64,000 bases of DNA from Flavobacterium rhamnosiphilum. Lineage in GTDB: Bacteria; Bacteroidota; Bacteroidia; Flavobacteriales; Flavobacteriaceae. Positions 10,165 through 19,459 of the stretch are shown in pieces. The stretch lies in assembly GCF_004349195.1 (NCBI RefSeq), contig NZ_SMLG01000002.1:124001-188000 (forward strand), given 5' to 3'. The notes under the pieces were generated by a model. That model saw nothing but the letters and a program-made list of their open reading frames with translations. It searched no databases and had not been told where the DNA came from. The position numbers and the translations under genes were made by a program. The first letter of the stretch is position 1, and each line of letters starts with the position of its first letter.

Positions 10165-10994
10165 TATTTTGTCTCTCTAGACGAATGATAAATAAGCGGG
10201 TTTTGATTCTCATCATTAAGCAGATCCCCTATCTTTAGTTTACCTACGTACTCGGCTGGCAAAACATTGGGTTGACCATTAAAAACATTACCGTCAGGCA
10301 TATAGGCACAAGTCATTGCTCTGCGATAACCACTGGTCATATTCGCATTTGCTCCATGTATCGTTAAACCATTATGAAATGAACAGCTACCTGCCTTCAT
10401 TGGTACAGCAACCGAATTCACTTTAATAAATTGGGGATAGACTTCAAACATGTTATCCATATTTTTACCAATACCGGCATTCTCAAATGTAGTTTGCTTA
10501 TAGGAGCCTGGAATAAAAAACAAACATCCATTCTCCAATGTAGCATCATCAAGGGCTACCCATATAGACAATGCGCGTCGATCCGAAAAAGACCAAAATG
10601 GGGTGTCCAAATGCCAAGATGTTGGATTTGCCCAAGGTCTTTTAAAAAGCGCTTGATCATGCCAAATTCTAATTCCTTCTGAACCCGAAAGCTGGGCTGC
10701 CATCTTTCCAATCCTCTCATCTAGCATCAACTTCTTTACTCCTTCATCTGTTTGCCATAAATTTAGTAACTGGTCAAATACTTTTCCGAAGTATTCTGTA
10801 TCTTCATTTATACCGTCTGACTCTCCTGTCTTAAGGTCTTTGCCTGGCATTTTCTGCCCGCTTCTTTCCTTTACTGCATGCATCACAACGGATCTCCAAT
10901 CTTCTAATTCTTCTGTTGATAAAAAATTTTCAATAAGAATAAATCCGTTTTCCTGATACGATTGTATTTCTTTTTCTGTTAATTGATTTCTCAT
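10164..10994 (-). CDS. Phytanoyl-CoA dioxygenase (PhyH) family protein
   Basis: This 276-residue protein is an Fe(II)/2-oxoglutarate-dependent oxygenase of the PhyH family. The facial triad is visible as His128 and Asp130 (SWHLDTPFW) and His213 (LTIHGAN), with an arginine pair at 224-225 (GYRRAM) suited to bind 2-oxoglutarate. The N-terminus (YQENGFILIENFLS) is the standard PhyH opening. No signal peptide is seen, so it is cytoplasmic. It overlaps the isomerase gene by one base and follows susD by 91 bp. An oxygenase inside a PUL is uncommon; hydroxylation or oxidative demethylation of a released sugar would fit, but this is inference. Confidence 0.82.
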   Translation of the reverse strand: MRNQLTEKEIQSYQENGFILIENFLSTEELEDWRSVVMHAVKERSGQKMPGKDLKTGESDGINEDTEYFGKVFDQLLNLWQTDEGVKKLMLDERIGKMAAQLSGSEGIRIWHDQALFKRPWANPTSWHLDTPFWSFSDRRALSIWVALDDATLENGCLFFIPGSYKQTTFENAGIGKNMDNMFEVYPQFIKVNSVAVPMKAGSCSFHNGLTIHGANANMTSGYRRAMTCAYMPDGNVFNGQPNVLPAEYVGKLKIGDLLNDENQNPLIYHSSRETK

Positions 10995-11085
10995 TTTATT
11001 TTTGTTTAGAATTAAACTTTTTTCCGATTTATTAAAATTCCTAATGAAATAAAATCAAGTTTAATTTTAATGAATTATACTTCGA

Positions 11086-12618
11086 TTAGTAACCGTTATT
11101 CTGAATTAATTTAGGGTTAATGGTCATTTCTCTAAACGGAATAGCATAAATATATCTGTTTTCGGTTATGGTATATGCGGAAGGAAGCATATATCCGTAT
11201 TTTGCTTTCTGTTTAATACCAAATTGAGTCAAAACTGGAATAGCTTGGTTGGTTCTTACTAAATCCAACCATCTTGAGTTTTCGAAAGCAAGTTCTATTC
11301 TTCTTTCCTTTGCAATTATATCTCGCAACTCAGATTGTACCGTTGTTGTTACATTTGCCAATCCAGCTCTTGTTCTAACTTGATTCAAATAAGGCAAAGC
11401 AACTGGTGATTGGCCAGACTCGTTTAAGGACTCTGCAAGCATTAATAATACATTCGAATATCTAATTACAGGCCAATTTTCTTTAGTATTATTAGCCAAT
11501 AAATAAGGAGGATGATAGTATTTTCGGATAAAATATTTGTATGCAACACTAGGGTTTGGCACATAGTTTACGCTACTTACGATTCGGCTTGCTACAAAAT
11601 TAGAAGATGCATTTATTGTACCTTCAATTACTCCAATAGAGGCATCCAATCTTTTGTCGCCAATTTCGTAAGATTCTATTAAATCAGGCGTAGGAACATT
11701 CCAGCCCCCAAGGGTATTATTATAATTAATTCCTAAAATATTAGTTGTATTTCCGATAGGAATAAATCTATAAATAAAATTGCTCGATTGTCCATCTGTA
11801 CCGTCTTTATATTGCACTTCAAAAACAGATTCCATTTTATTTTGATTTTCATTTTTAAAAGCATCACCATAATTTGCCCATAATCCGTAACCCATTTTAG
11901 TAACCGAATCCAACAACGGAACTGATTTATCATACTGTTTAAGAGACATATACACAAGAGCTAATTCAGACGCAACCATCCCTTTAGTGATCCTACCCGT
12001 ACCTTGTGGGAATTTAGGCAATGAAACTTTATCTAATGCATCTGTAAAATCGTTTATAATTTGAGTATAAATTTCTTCAACCGAAGACTGTGGCAAATAA
12101 GCATTTTCTTTATCCAAAACTTCATGGATATGCAACGGAACTTTTCCGAAATGACGAACTAAATCAAAATAGTAATGAGCGCGAAGTGCTTTTGCCTCAC
12201 CAATTATTTGGTTTTTATCTGCATCTGTCATCGAAAAATTAATTTTTTCTAGTTTATCTAATATTACATTCGTTCGAGAAATGCCATTGTAACAAGCTAA
12301 ATAACGTTGTGAAATAACTCCATTTTGGGAATCATCCAAAAAATCTGCTAACTGTTCAAATCCCAACCCTCCTCTATCTTTTGGATTGTAGTCGTATTCA
12401 CTATTATCGGATCTCATTTCGTCCATAAAAAAAGCAATATTCGAAACATCACGTAGTGGAACATATGCACCTACAAGAGCTTGTTGAAAATCTTGTGTAT
12501 TTTTATAATAATTTCCTGTATTTAAATTTCCTTCAGGAGACAATTCCAAAAAATCCTTTTCGCACGAAGTATTTATTATCAAAACTATCGTGAATAATAA
12601 GTATTTAAAATTTTTCAT
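11086..12618 (-). CDS. SusD/RagB family outer-membrane glycan-binding lipoprotein
   Basis: SusD-like proteins sit as lids on SusC transporters and bind glycan at the cell surface. The start chosen is the ATG at 12616-12618, because it opens a lipoprotein signal (MKNFKYLLFTIVLIINTSC) with the lipid-anchored Cys19. An ATG 51 bases further upstream in the same frame would bury this signal. SusD features include the N-terminal EKDFLELSPEGN region, the helical TPR-like body (RAHYYFDLVRHFGKVPL), and the C-terminal LNQVRTRAGL and ERRIELAFENSRWLDLVR blocks. It lies 28 bp after susC and is in the same operon. Confidence 0.93.
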   Translation of the reverse strand: MKNFKYLLFTIVLIINTSCEKDFLELSPEGNLNTGNYYKNTQDFQQALVGAYVPLRDVSNIAFFMDEMRSDNSEYDYNPKDRGGLGFEQLADFLDDSQNGVISQRYLACYNGISRTNVILDKLEKINFSMTDADKNQIIGEAKALRAHYYFDLVRHFGKVPLHIHEVLDKENAYLPQSSVEEIYTQIINDFTDALDKVSLPKFPQGTGRITKGMVASELALVYMSLKQYDKSVPLLDSVTKMGYGLWANYGDAFKNENQNKMESVFEVQYKDGTDGQSSNFIYRFIPIGNTTNILGINYNNTLGGWNVPTPDLIESYEIGDKRLDASIGVIEGTINASSNFVASRIVSSVNYVPNPSVAYKYFIRKYYHPPYLLANNTKENWPVIRYSNVLLMLAESLNESGQSPVALPYLNQVRTRAGLANVTTTVQSELRDIIAKERRIELAFENSRWLDLVRTNQAIPVLTQFGIKQKAKYGYMLPSAYTITENRYIYAIPFREMTINPKLIQNNGY

Positions 12619-12646
12619 GTTTTTTTGTATTAAATCTATTTTATAT

Positions 12647-15600
12647 CTAAAAATTAATATTTGTTCCAATACTTATGGTTCTCGGAACAGGATAAGATCC
12701 ATTATCCTGTCCTGCAGTTGTCTGGCTATCTCTTGTATCGTTCACCTCTGGATTTTGTCCAGGATATTTAGTAAATACATATACCTGATTTGCATTCAAA
12801 TAAATTCTTGCCGATTTCAAAAGGTATTTTGAGTTTATGTTTAAAGTATAACCAACCGAAATATTACGAATAGTAAGATAATCTCCTGCAAAAACCCAAT
12901 TAGAATTCCCTAATCTATACAATTCAGTAGTATTAGAAAGAGTTCTAGGGACTTTTCCGTTACCAGGATTTTCTGGTGACCTCCAGCGATTCATCATATC
13001 TTTTTCAATATTGAAAATTCCATCTAAATTTTGAGAATTTTGCATATTGACATTCATTATTTTATTTCCTGTTTGTCCTGACATCGTCATAGAAAAATCA
13101 AAATTTCTAAATGATAGTGTATTTGTTATTCCAAATAAGAATTTAGGGCTTGAATTTCCTAAAAAAGTTCTATCATTTCCATCAATTTTCCCATCTCCGT
13201 TTATATCTTTCATTCTTGCAGTACCAACTGCCGAAGTTGCATGTTTAGGTTGGGAGTCAAACTCTTGTTGATTCATATATACACCATCAAAAACATATCC
13301 ATACAATTCTCCAATTCTACGCCCCACTTCGGTCCTGTTAAAATCATTATACTTATTAACTCCTCCAATAGGTGTATTATCCTGAAGAGAAAGCACTTTA
13401 TTATCTAAAAACGAAAGATTTAAATTTGTATCCCATTTCAAATCTCCAATCAAGTTTTTGGTGTTAATCTGAAATTCATGTCCCCACATTTTAAATTCTC
13501 CTACATTATAACGAATACTTGAATAACCCGATGAAAAAGGAATACTAATTTGATAAAGCATCCCATCTGTTCTTTTGTCATAATAATCGTAAAGAATAGA
13601 GATTCTACTTTTAAACAAACTTAATTCTAGTCCTAAATCTAATTGTTTAGATGTTTCCCAAGTCAAATCTGGATTCCCCAAATTATTTATAGATAGCCCC
13701 GGAACTAATGCACCCGAAAATACATAATTAGTAGAACCTAGTGTTGTTGTTTGTGTATAATCTCCTATGTTATTATTACCCGTTACTCCAAACCCTGCTT
13801 TCAATTTTAAGAGAGAAAAATTCTCTGATTTTGGAAAAAAAGATTCTTCGCTTGCAATCCATCCAGCAGATGCTGATGGAAATATTCCATATTTTTTATT
13901 TAAACCAAATCTAGAAGAACCATCTCTTCGCATACTTGCCGAAAAAATATACTTACCTTTAAAATCATAATTCAATCTACTAAACAAAGATTCAATTGCA
14001 TAAGCATTCTTATTTGTAGTTCCGGTTGTAGTAGCCGCTCCAACAATCCATGGAATATCATCATTAGCAAAATTAGATCCATTAATATTTCTATAATTCC
14101 TTTCATATTTTTGAGCACTATGCCCAATTAAAAAATCAAATGTATGCGAGTTAATCTTTTTATTATAAGTAAGCATATTTTCTATCAACCAAGAGACATA
14201 ATTGTTAGAATTATGTGAAGCCGATGGAATTGTTGGTCCTGGTGTACCAAAAAAACCATAAGTCGATGGACGAAAAACATTACTGTCTGTAAATCCTAAA
14301 TCGGTATTATAAGAACTCTTAATTTTCAAGCCATCTAGAATTTTTATTTCGACAAAAGCATTTCCTAACATTCTAAAAATATTATTTTTTAAATTTAAGA
14401 TATTTAATTGTTCGTAAAAATTTGGCAGAGGATAGGTTCCATAAGAAATTGGTTTAGGATACGTTCCGTCAGGATTGACAACAGGTACCAAAGGAGAACT
14501 TATTTCAGCACCAACTATTATTGGTCTTCCTGTTACTGCGTCCAATGCAGCTGTTGTATTATAATCCATCTGATAAGTTGGTGCGATATTAAAACCCACT
14601 TTCAATGATTTACTTGGATTATATTCATTATTGGAACGAAATGAAATTCTTGACATCTCGGTATTTACCAAAACCCCTTCTTGCTTAAAATAGGTCAATG
14701 TATTGCTAGATAATACTTTTTCTGTTCCAGTAGAAATGTTCAAAGAATAGTTAGTAATAGGTGCAGAACGTAATAAAGCATTGTACCAATCAGTGCCTTT
14801 CCCATAATTTTCTGGATTTTTATAATCGTCAGGTATTTCTGCTAAACCTGTTTTTGGATACTTCCAATTTTCATATTTTATTTTATCTTCATAAAATCCT
14901 TTTTGAAATGTAGCAAATTCGTTTGCATTCATTAAGTCCGGCTTACCTCTATCTAATACAGTCTGAATTCCGGTATAAGTATTAAATGAAACATTTGTAC
15001 TTCCTGATTTTGCTTTTTTAGTAACAATCAATATCACCCCATTTGCAGCTCTTGAACCGTACAATGCAGATGCAGAAGCGTCCTTTAACACACTAAAACT
15101 TTCTATATCATCTGAACTGATTAAATTTAAATCCCCTGTTATCGGCTGACCGTCAACAACTACTAAAGGCTGATTTCCAGAACCTAACGAAGCAGCACCT
15201 CTTATTCGAAATGCCATACCCTGACCAGGTCTTCCATTTGCTTGATTTATTTGCAAACCCGCAACTCTTCCTTGCAATTTTTGACCTATTTCTGCACCAG
15301 GCACATCTTTCAAATCTTTGTTATTCACCGTCTGTACCGATCCCAAAACCTTTTTCTTAGTTTGGCTACCGTAACTTACTACTATAACCTCATCAAGAAC
15401 TTTGTTGTCAGATTGCAAAACTATATTTAGAATTGACTGACCGTTTACCGAAACTTGTTTGGTAGCAAACCCCAAAAAACTAAATTCCAAAGTAGAATTG
15501 TTGGCAACTTCAATTTTATAAGAACCATCTGCCAAGGTGTTGGTCCCTATATTAGTACCTTTTACCAAAACATTAACCCCCAGAAGAGGCTCCTTTTTTT

Positions 15601-15721
15601 CATCTAGAACTTTCCCTTGAACAATTTGTTGTGCGATGGCTTGGGTACAGAATCCCAAATACAACACCAATGCCTTAATCAAGAATAGGCTTACTCGATG
15701 CTGTTGTAGTAATTTCTTCAT
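12647..15721 (-). CDS. SusC/RagA family TonB-linked outer membrane transporter
   Basis: This 1024-residue outer-membrane protein has a signal peptide (cleavage near residue 30, AIAQQ), then a carboxypeptidase-regulatory-like beta-sandwich (GKVLDEKKEPLLGVNVLVKG). A TonB box-like stretch and plug domain follow (DEVIVVSYG; GSASLYGSRAANGVI-type motif near residue 215), then a long beta-barrel ending in an aromatic-rich strand (ISIGTNINF). It imports oligosaccharides using TonB energy, with the downstream SusD as lid. No sigma/anti-sigma pair or hybrid two-component regulator is next to it. Control more likely comes from the GntR and LysR genes upstream. Confidence 0.95.
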   Translation of the reverse strand: MKKLLQQHRVSLFLIKALVLYLGFCTQAIAQQIVQGKVLDEKKEPLLGVNVLVKGTNIGTNTLADGSYKIEVANNSTLEFSFLGFATKQVSVNGQSILNIVLQSDNKVLDEVIVVSYGSQTKKKVLGSVQTVNNKDLKDVPGAEIGQKLQGRVAGLQINQANGRPGQGMAFRIRGAASLGSGNQPLVVVDGQPITGDLNLISSDDIESFSVLKDASASALYGSRAANGVILIVTKKAKSGSTNVSFNTYTGIQTVLDRGKPDLMNANEFATFQKGFYEDKIKYENWKYPKTGLAEIPDDYKNPENYGKGTDWYNALLRSAPITNYSLNISTGTEKVLSSNTLTYFKQEGVLVNTEMSRISFRSNNEYNPSKSLKVGFNIAPTYQMDYNTTAALDAVTGRPIIVGAEISSPLVPVVNPDGTYPKPISYGTYPLPNFYEQLNILNLKNNIFRMLGNAFVEIKILDGLKIKSSYNTDLGFTDSNVFRPSTYGFFGTPGPTIPSASHNSNNYVSWLIENMLTYNKKINSHTFDFLIGHSAQKYERNYRNINGSNFANDDIPWIVGAATTTGTTNKNAYAIESLFSRLNYDFKGKYIFSASMRRDGSSRFGLNKKYGIFPSASAGWIASEESFFPKSENFSLLKLKAGFGVTGNNNIGDYTQTTTLGSTNYVFSGALVPGLSINNLGNPDLTWETSKQLDLGLELSLFKSRISILYDYYDKRTDGMLYQISIPFSSGYSSIRYNVGEFKMWGHEFQINTKNLIGDLKWDTNLNLSFLDNKVLSLQDNTPIGGVNKYNDFNRTEVGRRIGELYGYVFDGVYMNQQEFDSQPKHATSAVGTARMKDINGDGKIDGNDRTFLGNSSPKFLFGITNTLSFRNFDFSMTMSGQTGNKIMNVNMQNSQNLDGIFNIEKDMMNRWRSPENPGNGKVPRTLSNTTELYRLGNSNWVFAGDYLTIRNISVGYTLNINSKYLLKSARIYLNANQVYVFTKYPGQNPEVNDTRDSQTTAGQDNGSYPVPRTISIGTNINF

Positions 15722-16144
15722 TTTTTGGTTTTTTTAGTTAGAATTTATTTAATCTTATTTTTTTTTTAACATAACATAAAATTATGTTTTATATATTACA
15801 AACTTAGCAGTTGCATTTCTAACAACTGTCCTACGCAATCGTAATAGAAATCATTATTTTAATTCTTTTTTTTTATTAAATTAATTAATTTAATTAATCC
15901 AAAATAGATGTGAGATTGCCCATAAATACTAAAATAATTTTATACTCTTATAAGAAACTTAGTTGATTAAATTAATTACAAGAATACCCCTTCAAATAAT
16001 TAATTTATTTGAAGGGGTATTCTTGTAATTTGAAATATTAAATTTGAATTGTGAAATATATTGGTTTCCCAATCGAAATTTTGAGAACTGGTCATCAGAA
16101 TTCATTTAAATTCCTGACAATTAAATTTAACAAGACCTTGGTAA
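15722..16144. other. Intergenic region between lysR and susC
   Basis: About 420 A/T-rich bases with no credible gene. They hold the presumed promoter of the PUL, transcribed leftward, and the strong hairpin at 15974-16030. No clear -7 box was found. Confidence 0.5.
15974..16030 (-). terminator. 24-bp perfect hairpin after lysR
   Basis: The arms 15974-15997 and 16007-16030 are perfect inverted repeats of 24 bp with a 9-base A/T loop. Each arm contains AAGAATACCCC or its complement. The hairpin follows the end of the lysR gene (16145) and precedes susC, so it probably separates the regulator transcript from the PUL transcript. There is no long T-tract on either side, so an operator or RNA stability role is also possible. 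Confidence 0.55.
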
Positions 16145-17035
16145 TTAAAAAGATTCTTTTAAGACTTTAATATATTGTTGCTCCATTGATTCCTTGCAAG
16201 CAATTATTTTTGTTAGTTCTAATCGAGTGTTATCAGAAAAAATTAATTCTTTTGAAAAGATTCCTTCTGAATTGGTTGGAAAGTGCGATGGAAAAATAGC
16301 AATTCCAATTCCGGCACTCACCAATCCTAGCAATAATTCTACATTTGACACTTCCTGAACAATATTGGCATCTCTTGAGAAACCTTCATTTCTGCAATAT
16401 ACTTCAACATCTTCTAAAATTGCGGGACATAAGTCTTTAGTCAATTCAACCCATTTGTCGTTTCTAAGCTGCTCTATCTTTATTTTTTGGTATTTTGCCA
16501 AAGGGTGATTTTTAGGCATGATGACATTAAGAAATTCATTCTGGAAAACCTGGTAATCCAATCCTTTGAAAACTAGAGGTAATGTAGTAATGCCAATATC
16601 AACATTTCCTTTGAACAAAGCTTCTTGCACCGATATTACTGTTGAACATTCGATTATTTTGAAAGTAGTATCGGGAAACTTCTGTTGTAGCTTTTTTAGA
16701 ACGGCTATAATCTCATTTGTAAGACACATTTTAGGTATCCCCAACTTTATTTGTTTGCTTTTTTCACTGTTTATTTTGGCGCTTATTAGTGTTCTGTCAA
16801 GAAGATCAATTACACGACTTACTTCTTTCATTAAATATGCACCTGCCTCAGTAAGTTCAACTTTTCTATTATTAACACGTTTTGCTTTGTCAAAAAGTTC
16901 AAAACCCAACTCACTTTCTAATTGTTGAATTTGATGAGTTAAGGCAGGTTGAGTAATATTTAGTTTTTCAGCAGCCTTACCAAAGTGTAATTCTTTCGCT
17001 ACTACCAAAAACGATTTTAATTTACGTAATTCCAT
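16145..17035 (-). CDS. LysR family transcriptional regulator
   Basis: This 296-residue protein has the LysR N-terminal winged helix-turn-helix (residues 1-60; FGKAAEKLNITQPALTHQIQ) and a type-2 periplasmic-binding-fold effector domain (about 90-295). The DNA-binding half is highly typical (ELRKLKSFLVVAKELHFGKAA). The gene lies 10 bp after the GntR-type regulator and is probably cotranscribed. Its effector is unknown. By position it could control the PUL downstream on the same strand, but LysR proteins often control divergent genes and none is present here. Confidence 0.9.
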   Translation of the reverse strand: MELRKLKSFLVVAKELHFGKAAEKLNITQPALTHQIQQLESELGFELFDKAKRVNNRKVELTEAGAYLMKEVSRVIDLLDRTLISAKINSEKSKQIKLGIPKMCLTNEIIAVLKKLQQKFPDTTFKIIECSTVISVQEALFKGNVDIGITTLPLVFKGLDYQVFQNEFLNVIMPKNHPLAKYQKIKIEQLRNDKWVELTKDLCPAILEDVEVYCRNEGFSRDANIVQEVSNVELLLGLVSAGIGIAIFPSHFPTNSEGIFSKELIFSDNTRLELTKIIACKESMEQQYIKVLKESF

Positions 17036-17045
17036 TATTAATGCA

Positions 17046-18077
17046 TTATAAAGATCCTCTTAAAATCAGTTCAAATGGATTTTCGATATGTTCTTTTGAG
17101 GAGCTTAATACCAGTTCTGCTGCTGATTTTCCCATTGTTGCAAAATCAGTTGAGATTGTGGTAAGTCCATTCATGATAAATTTTTTGAGAGGAGTCTCAT
17201 TATAGGAAATCAGTCCAACTTGTTCCCCAACAGTCAAATTCAAAGTAATAATTTTGTCCAAAATTTTTACTAAATCAGATTCCATTAAATTTATGTAAAC
17301 CTCACCTTCATTTACTTCTTCTAGGTCAAGATCGTGTACAATTTTATAATTAAAAGCATAACTATAACAAAAGTTTTCGAACCCTTTTATGATCTCCTTT
17401 GGAAAATAACTGTCTTCTGGAAAAATAAGTTTTAAAGTGTGATATTTACTCAAAGGCTCTAAAGCTTTGCTAAGTGCATTATAAATATCCTCTTCAAAAT
17501 TTTCATAAACAGTTCCATAATTTCCTGTGATTCCTTCAATTTTTTTATCTACAATAATTAGTTTTTCTTTTGGAATTTGCTCAATCAATAATTTATACCC
17601 TTCCCCTTTTTCTAAAAAATGGGGAATAATGACATAGTGGGTGTAAATGCCTTTTTGTTGGTTCAGCAATTTTTTAAACAAGCTAAAATCATTGTTATAA
17701 ATATAAAAATCAATTGCTGCCTTTTCACCCAAAGTTTCTACAAAGGCATCATAAATGATTTTCTTGTGAACACTCAATTTATTGAACATCAAGAATATTT
17801 TCAAATCTTGCGAAACATCAGTATTGGCAATGAAGTAGCCTTTCCCTTGATGGGCTTCCAAAATGCCCATTTTACGGAGTTTGTTATATCCCTTTTCAAT
17901 CGTAACCCTCGATATTTCGTACTCAAAACTCAATTCATTAATCGAAGGCATTAAATCGCCTTTTGTCAAAATATTTTGCTTTATGGCATTCAATACAGCA
18001 TTAACTAACTGTTGGTACTTTGGAGTAGCAGAAAGCTCATCAATTCTGAGACTATCAATTTTTGACTTATGTTTCAT
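17046..18077 (-). CDS. GntR-type regulator with LacI-like sugar-sensing domain
   Basis: This 343-residue protein has a GntR winged helix at residues 15-85 (PKYQQLVNAVLNAI; MPSINELSFEYEISRVTIEKGYNKLRKMG). A periplasmic-binding-protein-like sensor follows at about 95-340, of the LacI type. This architecture is frequent in Bacteroidota next to sugar utilisation genes and usually senses a mono- or oligosaccharide. It is the first gene of the leftward block ending in the PUL and is the best candidate for substrate-specific control. The ligand cannot be read from sequence. Confidence 0.88.
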   Translation of the reverse strand: MKHKSKIDSLRIDELSATPKYQQLVNAVLNAIKQNILTKGDLMPSINELSFEYEISRVTIEKGYNKLRKMGILEAHQGKGYFIANTDVSQDLKIFLMFNKLSVHKKIIYDAFVETLGEKAAIDFYIYNNDFSLFKKLLNQQKGIYTHYVIIPHFLEKGEGYKLLIEQIPKEKLIIVDKKIEGITGNYGTVYENFEEDIYNALSKALEPLSKYHTLKLIFPEDSYFPKEIIKGFENFCYSYAFNYKIVHDLDLEEVNEGEVYINLMESDLVKILDKIITLNLTVGEQVGLISYNETPLKKFIMNGLTTISTDFATMGKSAAELVLSSSKEHIENPFELILRGSL

Positions 18078-18775
18078 AGAAATTCAAGATTGTAGGAATC
18101 AATTATAAGGTGTAGATCTGACATACGTATTCAAGTAGTATATGCAATTTTGTCGATAATTTTTGTAAATATACTTTAATTTATAATTTGAAAATCAATT
18201 TTTATTATGGGTCTGTAATTAATTTATGTTCCGTTTTTTGGTTTTTCAAACGTAATTAATTTAAAATAATATTCTTTTTTTAAATATTGAAGACCTAATT
18301 TGTTAAGACTTTCATTGGTTCCCAGTTACAAACTCATTGATAAGGTTTTACAAAAGAATTTCCGTTTTGTGGCTTATTCTTGGATTATAGTGATTGTCCT
18401 AAAAATAAATCACAATTTGATACCACACCCAAAGAAAGCCATGAGAACTTAAACTGCAAGCTTAGAACAAATCGATATACATTAAAGATATTTCAAATTT
18501 AGACATTAAGATTCAGCTAACAAATGAATATCTTAGAACTTTTGGAATTCAAATGACAACCTTTAGTTTCAAAACCTATGTTGGATAATCAAAGAATTCT
18601 GAATCAGTACTTAATTTACTAAAGCCAAATTCTTAGTTTAAAAAAACCAATTGAAAGGAGTGAGGAAAACGAGTGAGGAAAAGTAAAAAAAACCTTAAAA
18701 AAACTATTTTCACCAAAAACATAAACCGCTAAAAATCAAATATTTAAAAAATAAAAAAGATTAAATTTCCGTTTT
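18078..18775. other. Gene-free spacer upstream of gntR
   Basis: About 700 A/T-rich bases with no credible gene in either strand. The left end must carry the gntR promoter. The right end runs into the tRNA fragment without any recognisable tRNA 5' half. No integrase remnant was seen. Confidence 0.5.
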
Positions 18776-18818
18776 CATAACCCTGAGGTCCCGAGTTCAA
18801 ATCTCGGTCTCGCTACCA
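18776..18818 (+). pseudogene. 3' half of a tRNA with CAT anticodon (att-like scar)
   Basis: The sequence starts at a CAT anticodon followed by AA, the 3' anticodon-stem strand CCCTG, a short variable loop (AGGTC), a complete T-arm (CCGAG TTCAAAT CTCGG), the 3' acceptor strand TCTCGCT, an A discriminator and an encoded CCA. The 5' half (acceptor AGCGAGA, D-arm) is absent upstream. CCC next to the anticodon loop, and hence an expected GGG partner, is a hallmark of initiator tRNA, so the donor may be tRNA-fMet. A terminator follows at once. Displaced tRNA 3' halves are typical of the far end of elements integrated by tyrosine recombinases. Confidence 0.8.
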
Positions 18819-18822
18819 AGGT

Positions 18823-18857
18823 AAAATCCCTAACACTAAAGTGTTAGGGATTTTTTT
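18823..18857 (+). terminator. Rho-independent terminator behind the tRNA fragment
   Basis: A perfect 14-bp stem (18823-18836 and 18841-18854) with a TAAA loop is followed by T residues. It would terminate the tRNA transcript if the tRNA were whole, so it probably came along with the displaced 3' end. Confidence 0.85.
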
Positions 18858-19051
18858 ATGCTTACACTTTTTTATTTTACTAAAAATACACCATTAGAAC
18901 ATAAAAAAATATTCAAAAATCAAGATTTATATCGACGAATTAGACATCCTTCTATAAAATCAATTATCAAAATAAGAGAAAATGAAGTTCTTTCAAGAGA
19001 TTTGAATCTCCAGGACAATGCTATTGAAAGCTTAAAATCAAAAAATGTAAG

Positions 19052-19260
19052 ATACATGCGATCAAGGGTTGAAAGTCTTTTTTTGTGCCGTTAGGCACTA
19101 AATATAGGTAGTAATTAGGTTTAAAATTCGTTAGCGTGCCGTAGGTACGCAACAAAACGATAAATATTGCGTACCTACGGCACGCAAAATTCGTTCCAAT
19201 TCATGTTTTCTACCAAGATTTAGTACCTAACGGCACATTCTAACCCTTGATTGGCATGAT
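19052..19260. repeat. Nested palindrome (REP/BIME-like)
   Basis: Three concentric inverted repeats share one centre. The inner arms 19134-19152 and 19167-19185 are 19 bp and perfect (GCGTGCCGTAGGTACGCAA type). The middle arms 19085-19103 and 19218-19236 match at 18 of 19 bases. The outer arms around 19060-19070 and 19242-19252 share ATCAAGGGTT. Each inner and middle arm is itself a small hairpin (GTGCC...GGCAC). The structure lies about 200 bp upstream of the second susC gene. Confidence 0.8.
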
Positions 19261-19459
19261 ACATAAGGCTTTAAAACTTATGACTTGCAACTTTAGGGCA
19301 CGGCTAAAATTTCTTAAGCACTGCCTAAAAGCTCACCAACCAATAACTTTACATTATGATTTGTTTTTTAATAAAAGAATACATTTTGTTAAAAGTATCA
19401 TAATACACTATAAACATCCTACAACTAAGTTTGCCCTTGAAAATTAAACTTTACAAAAA

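Noticed and set aside
18858..19094. 78-codon frame behind the tRNA fragment terminator
   Set aside because: No family, no signal, and it ends inside the nested palindrome, so coding is unlikely.
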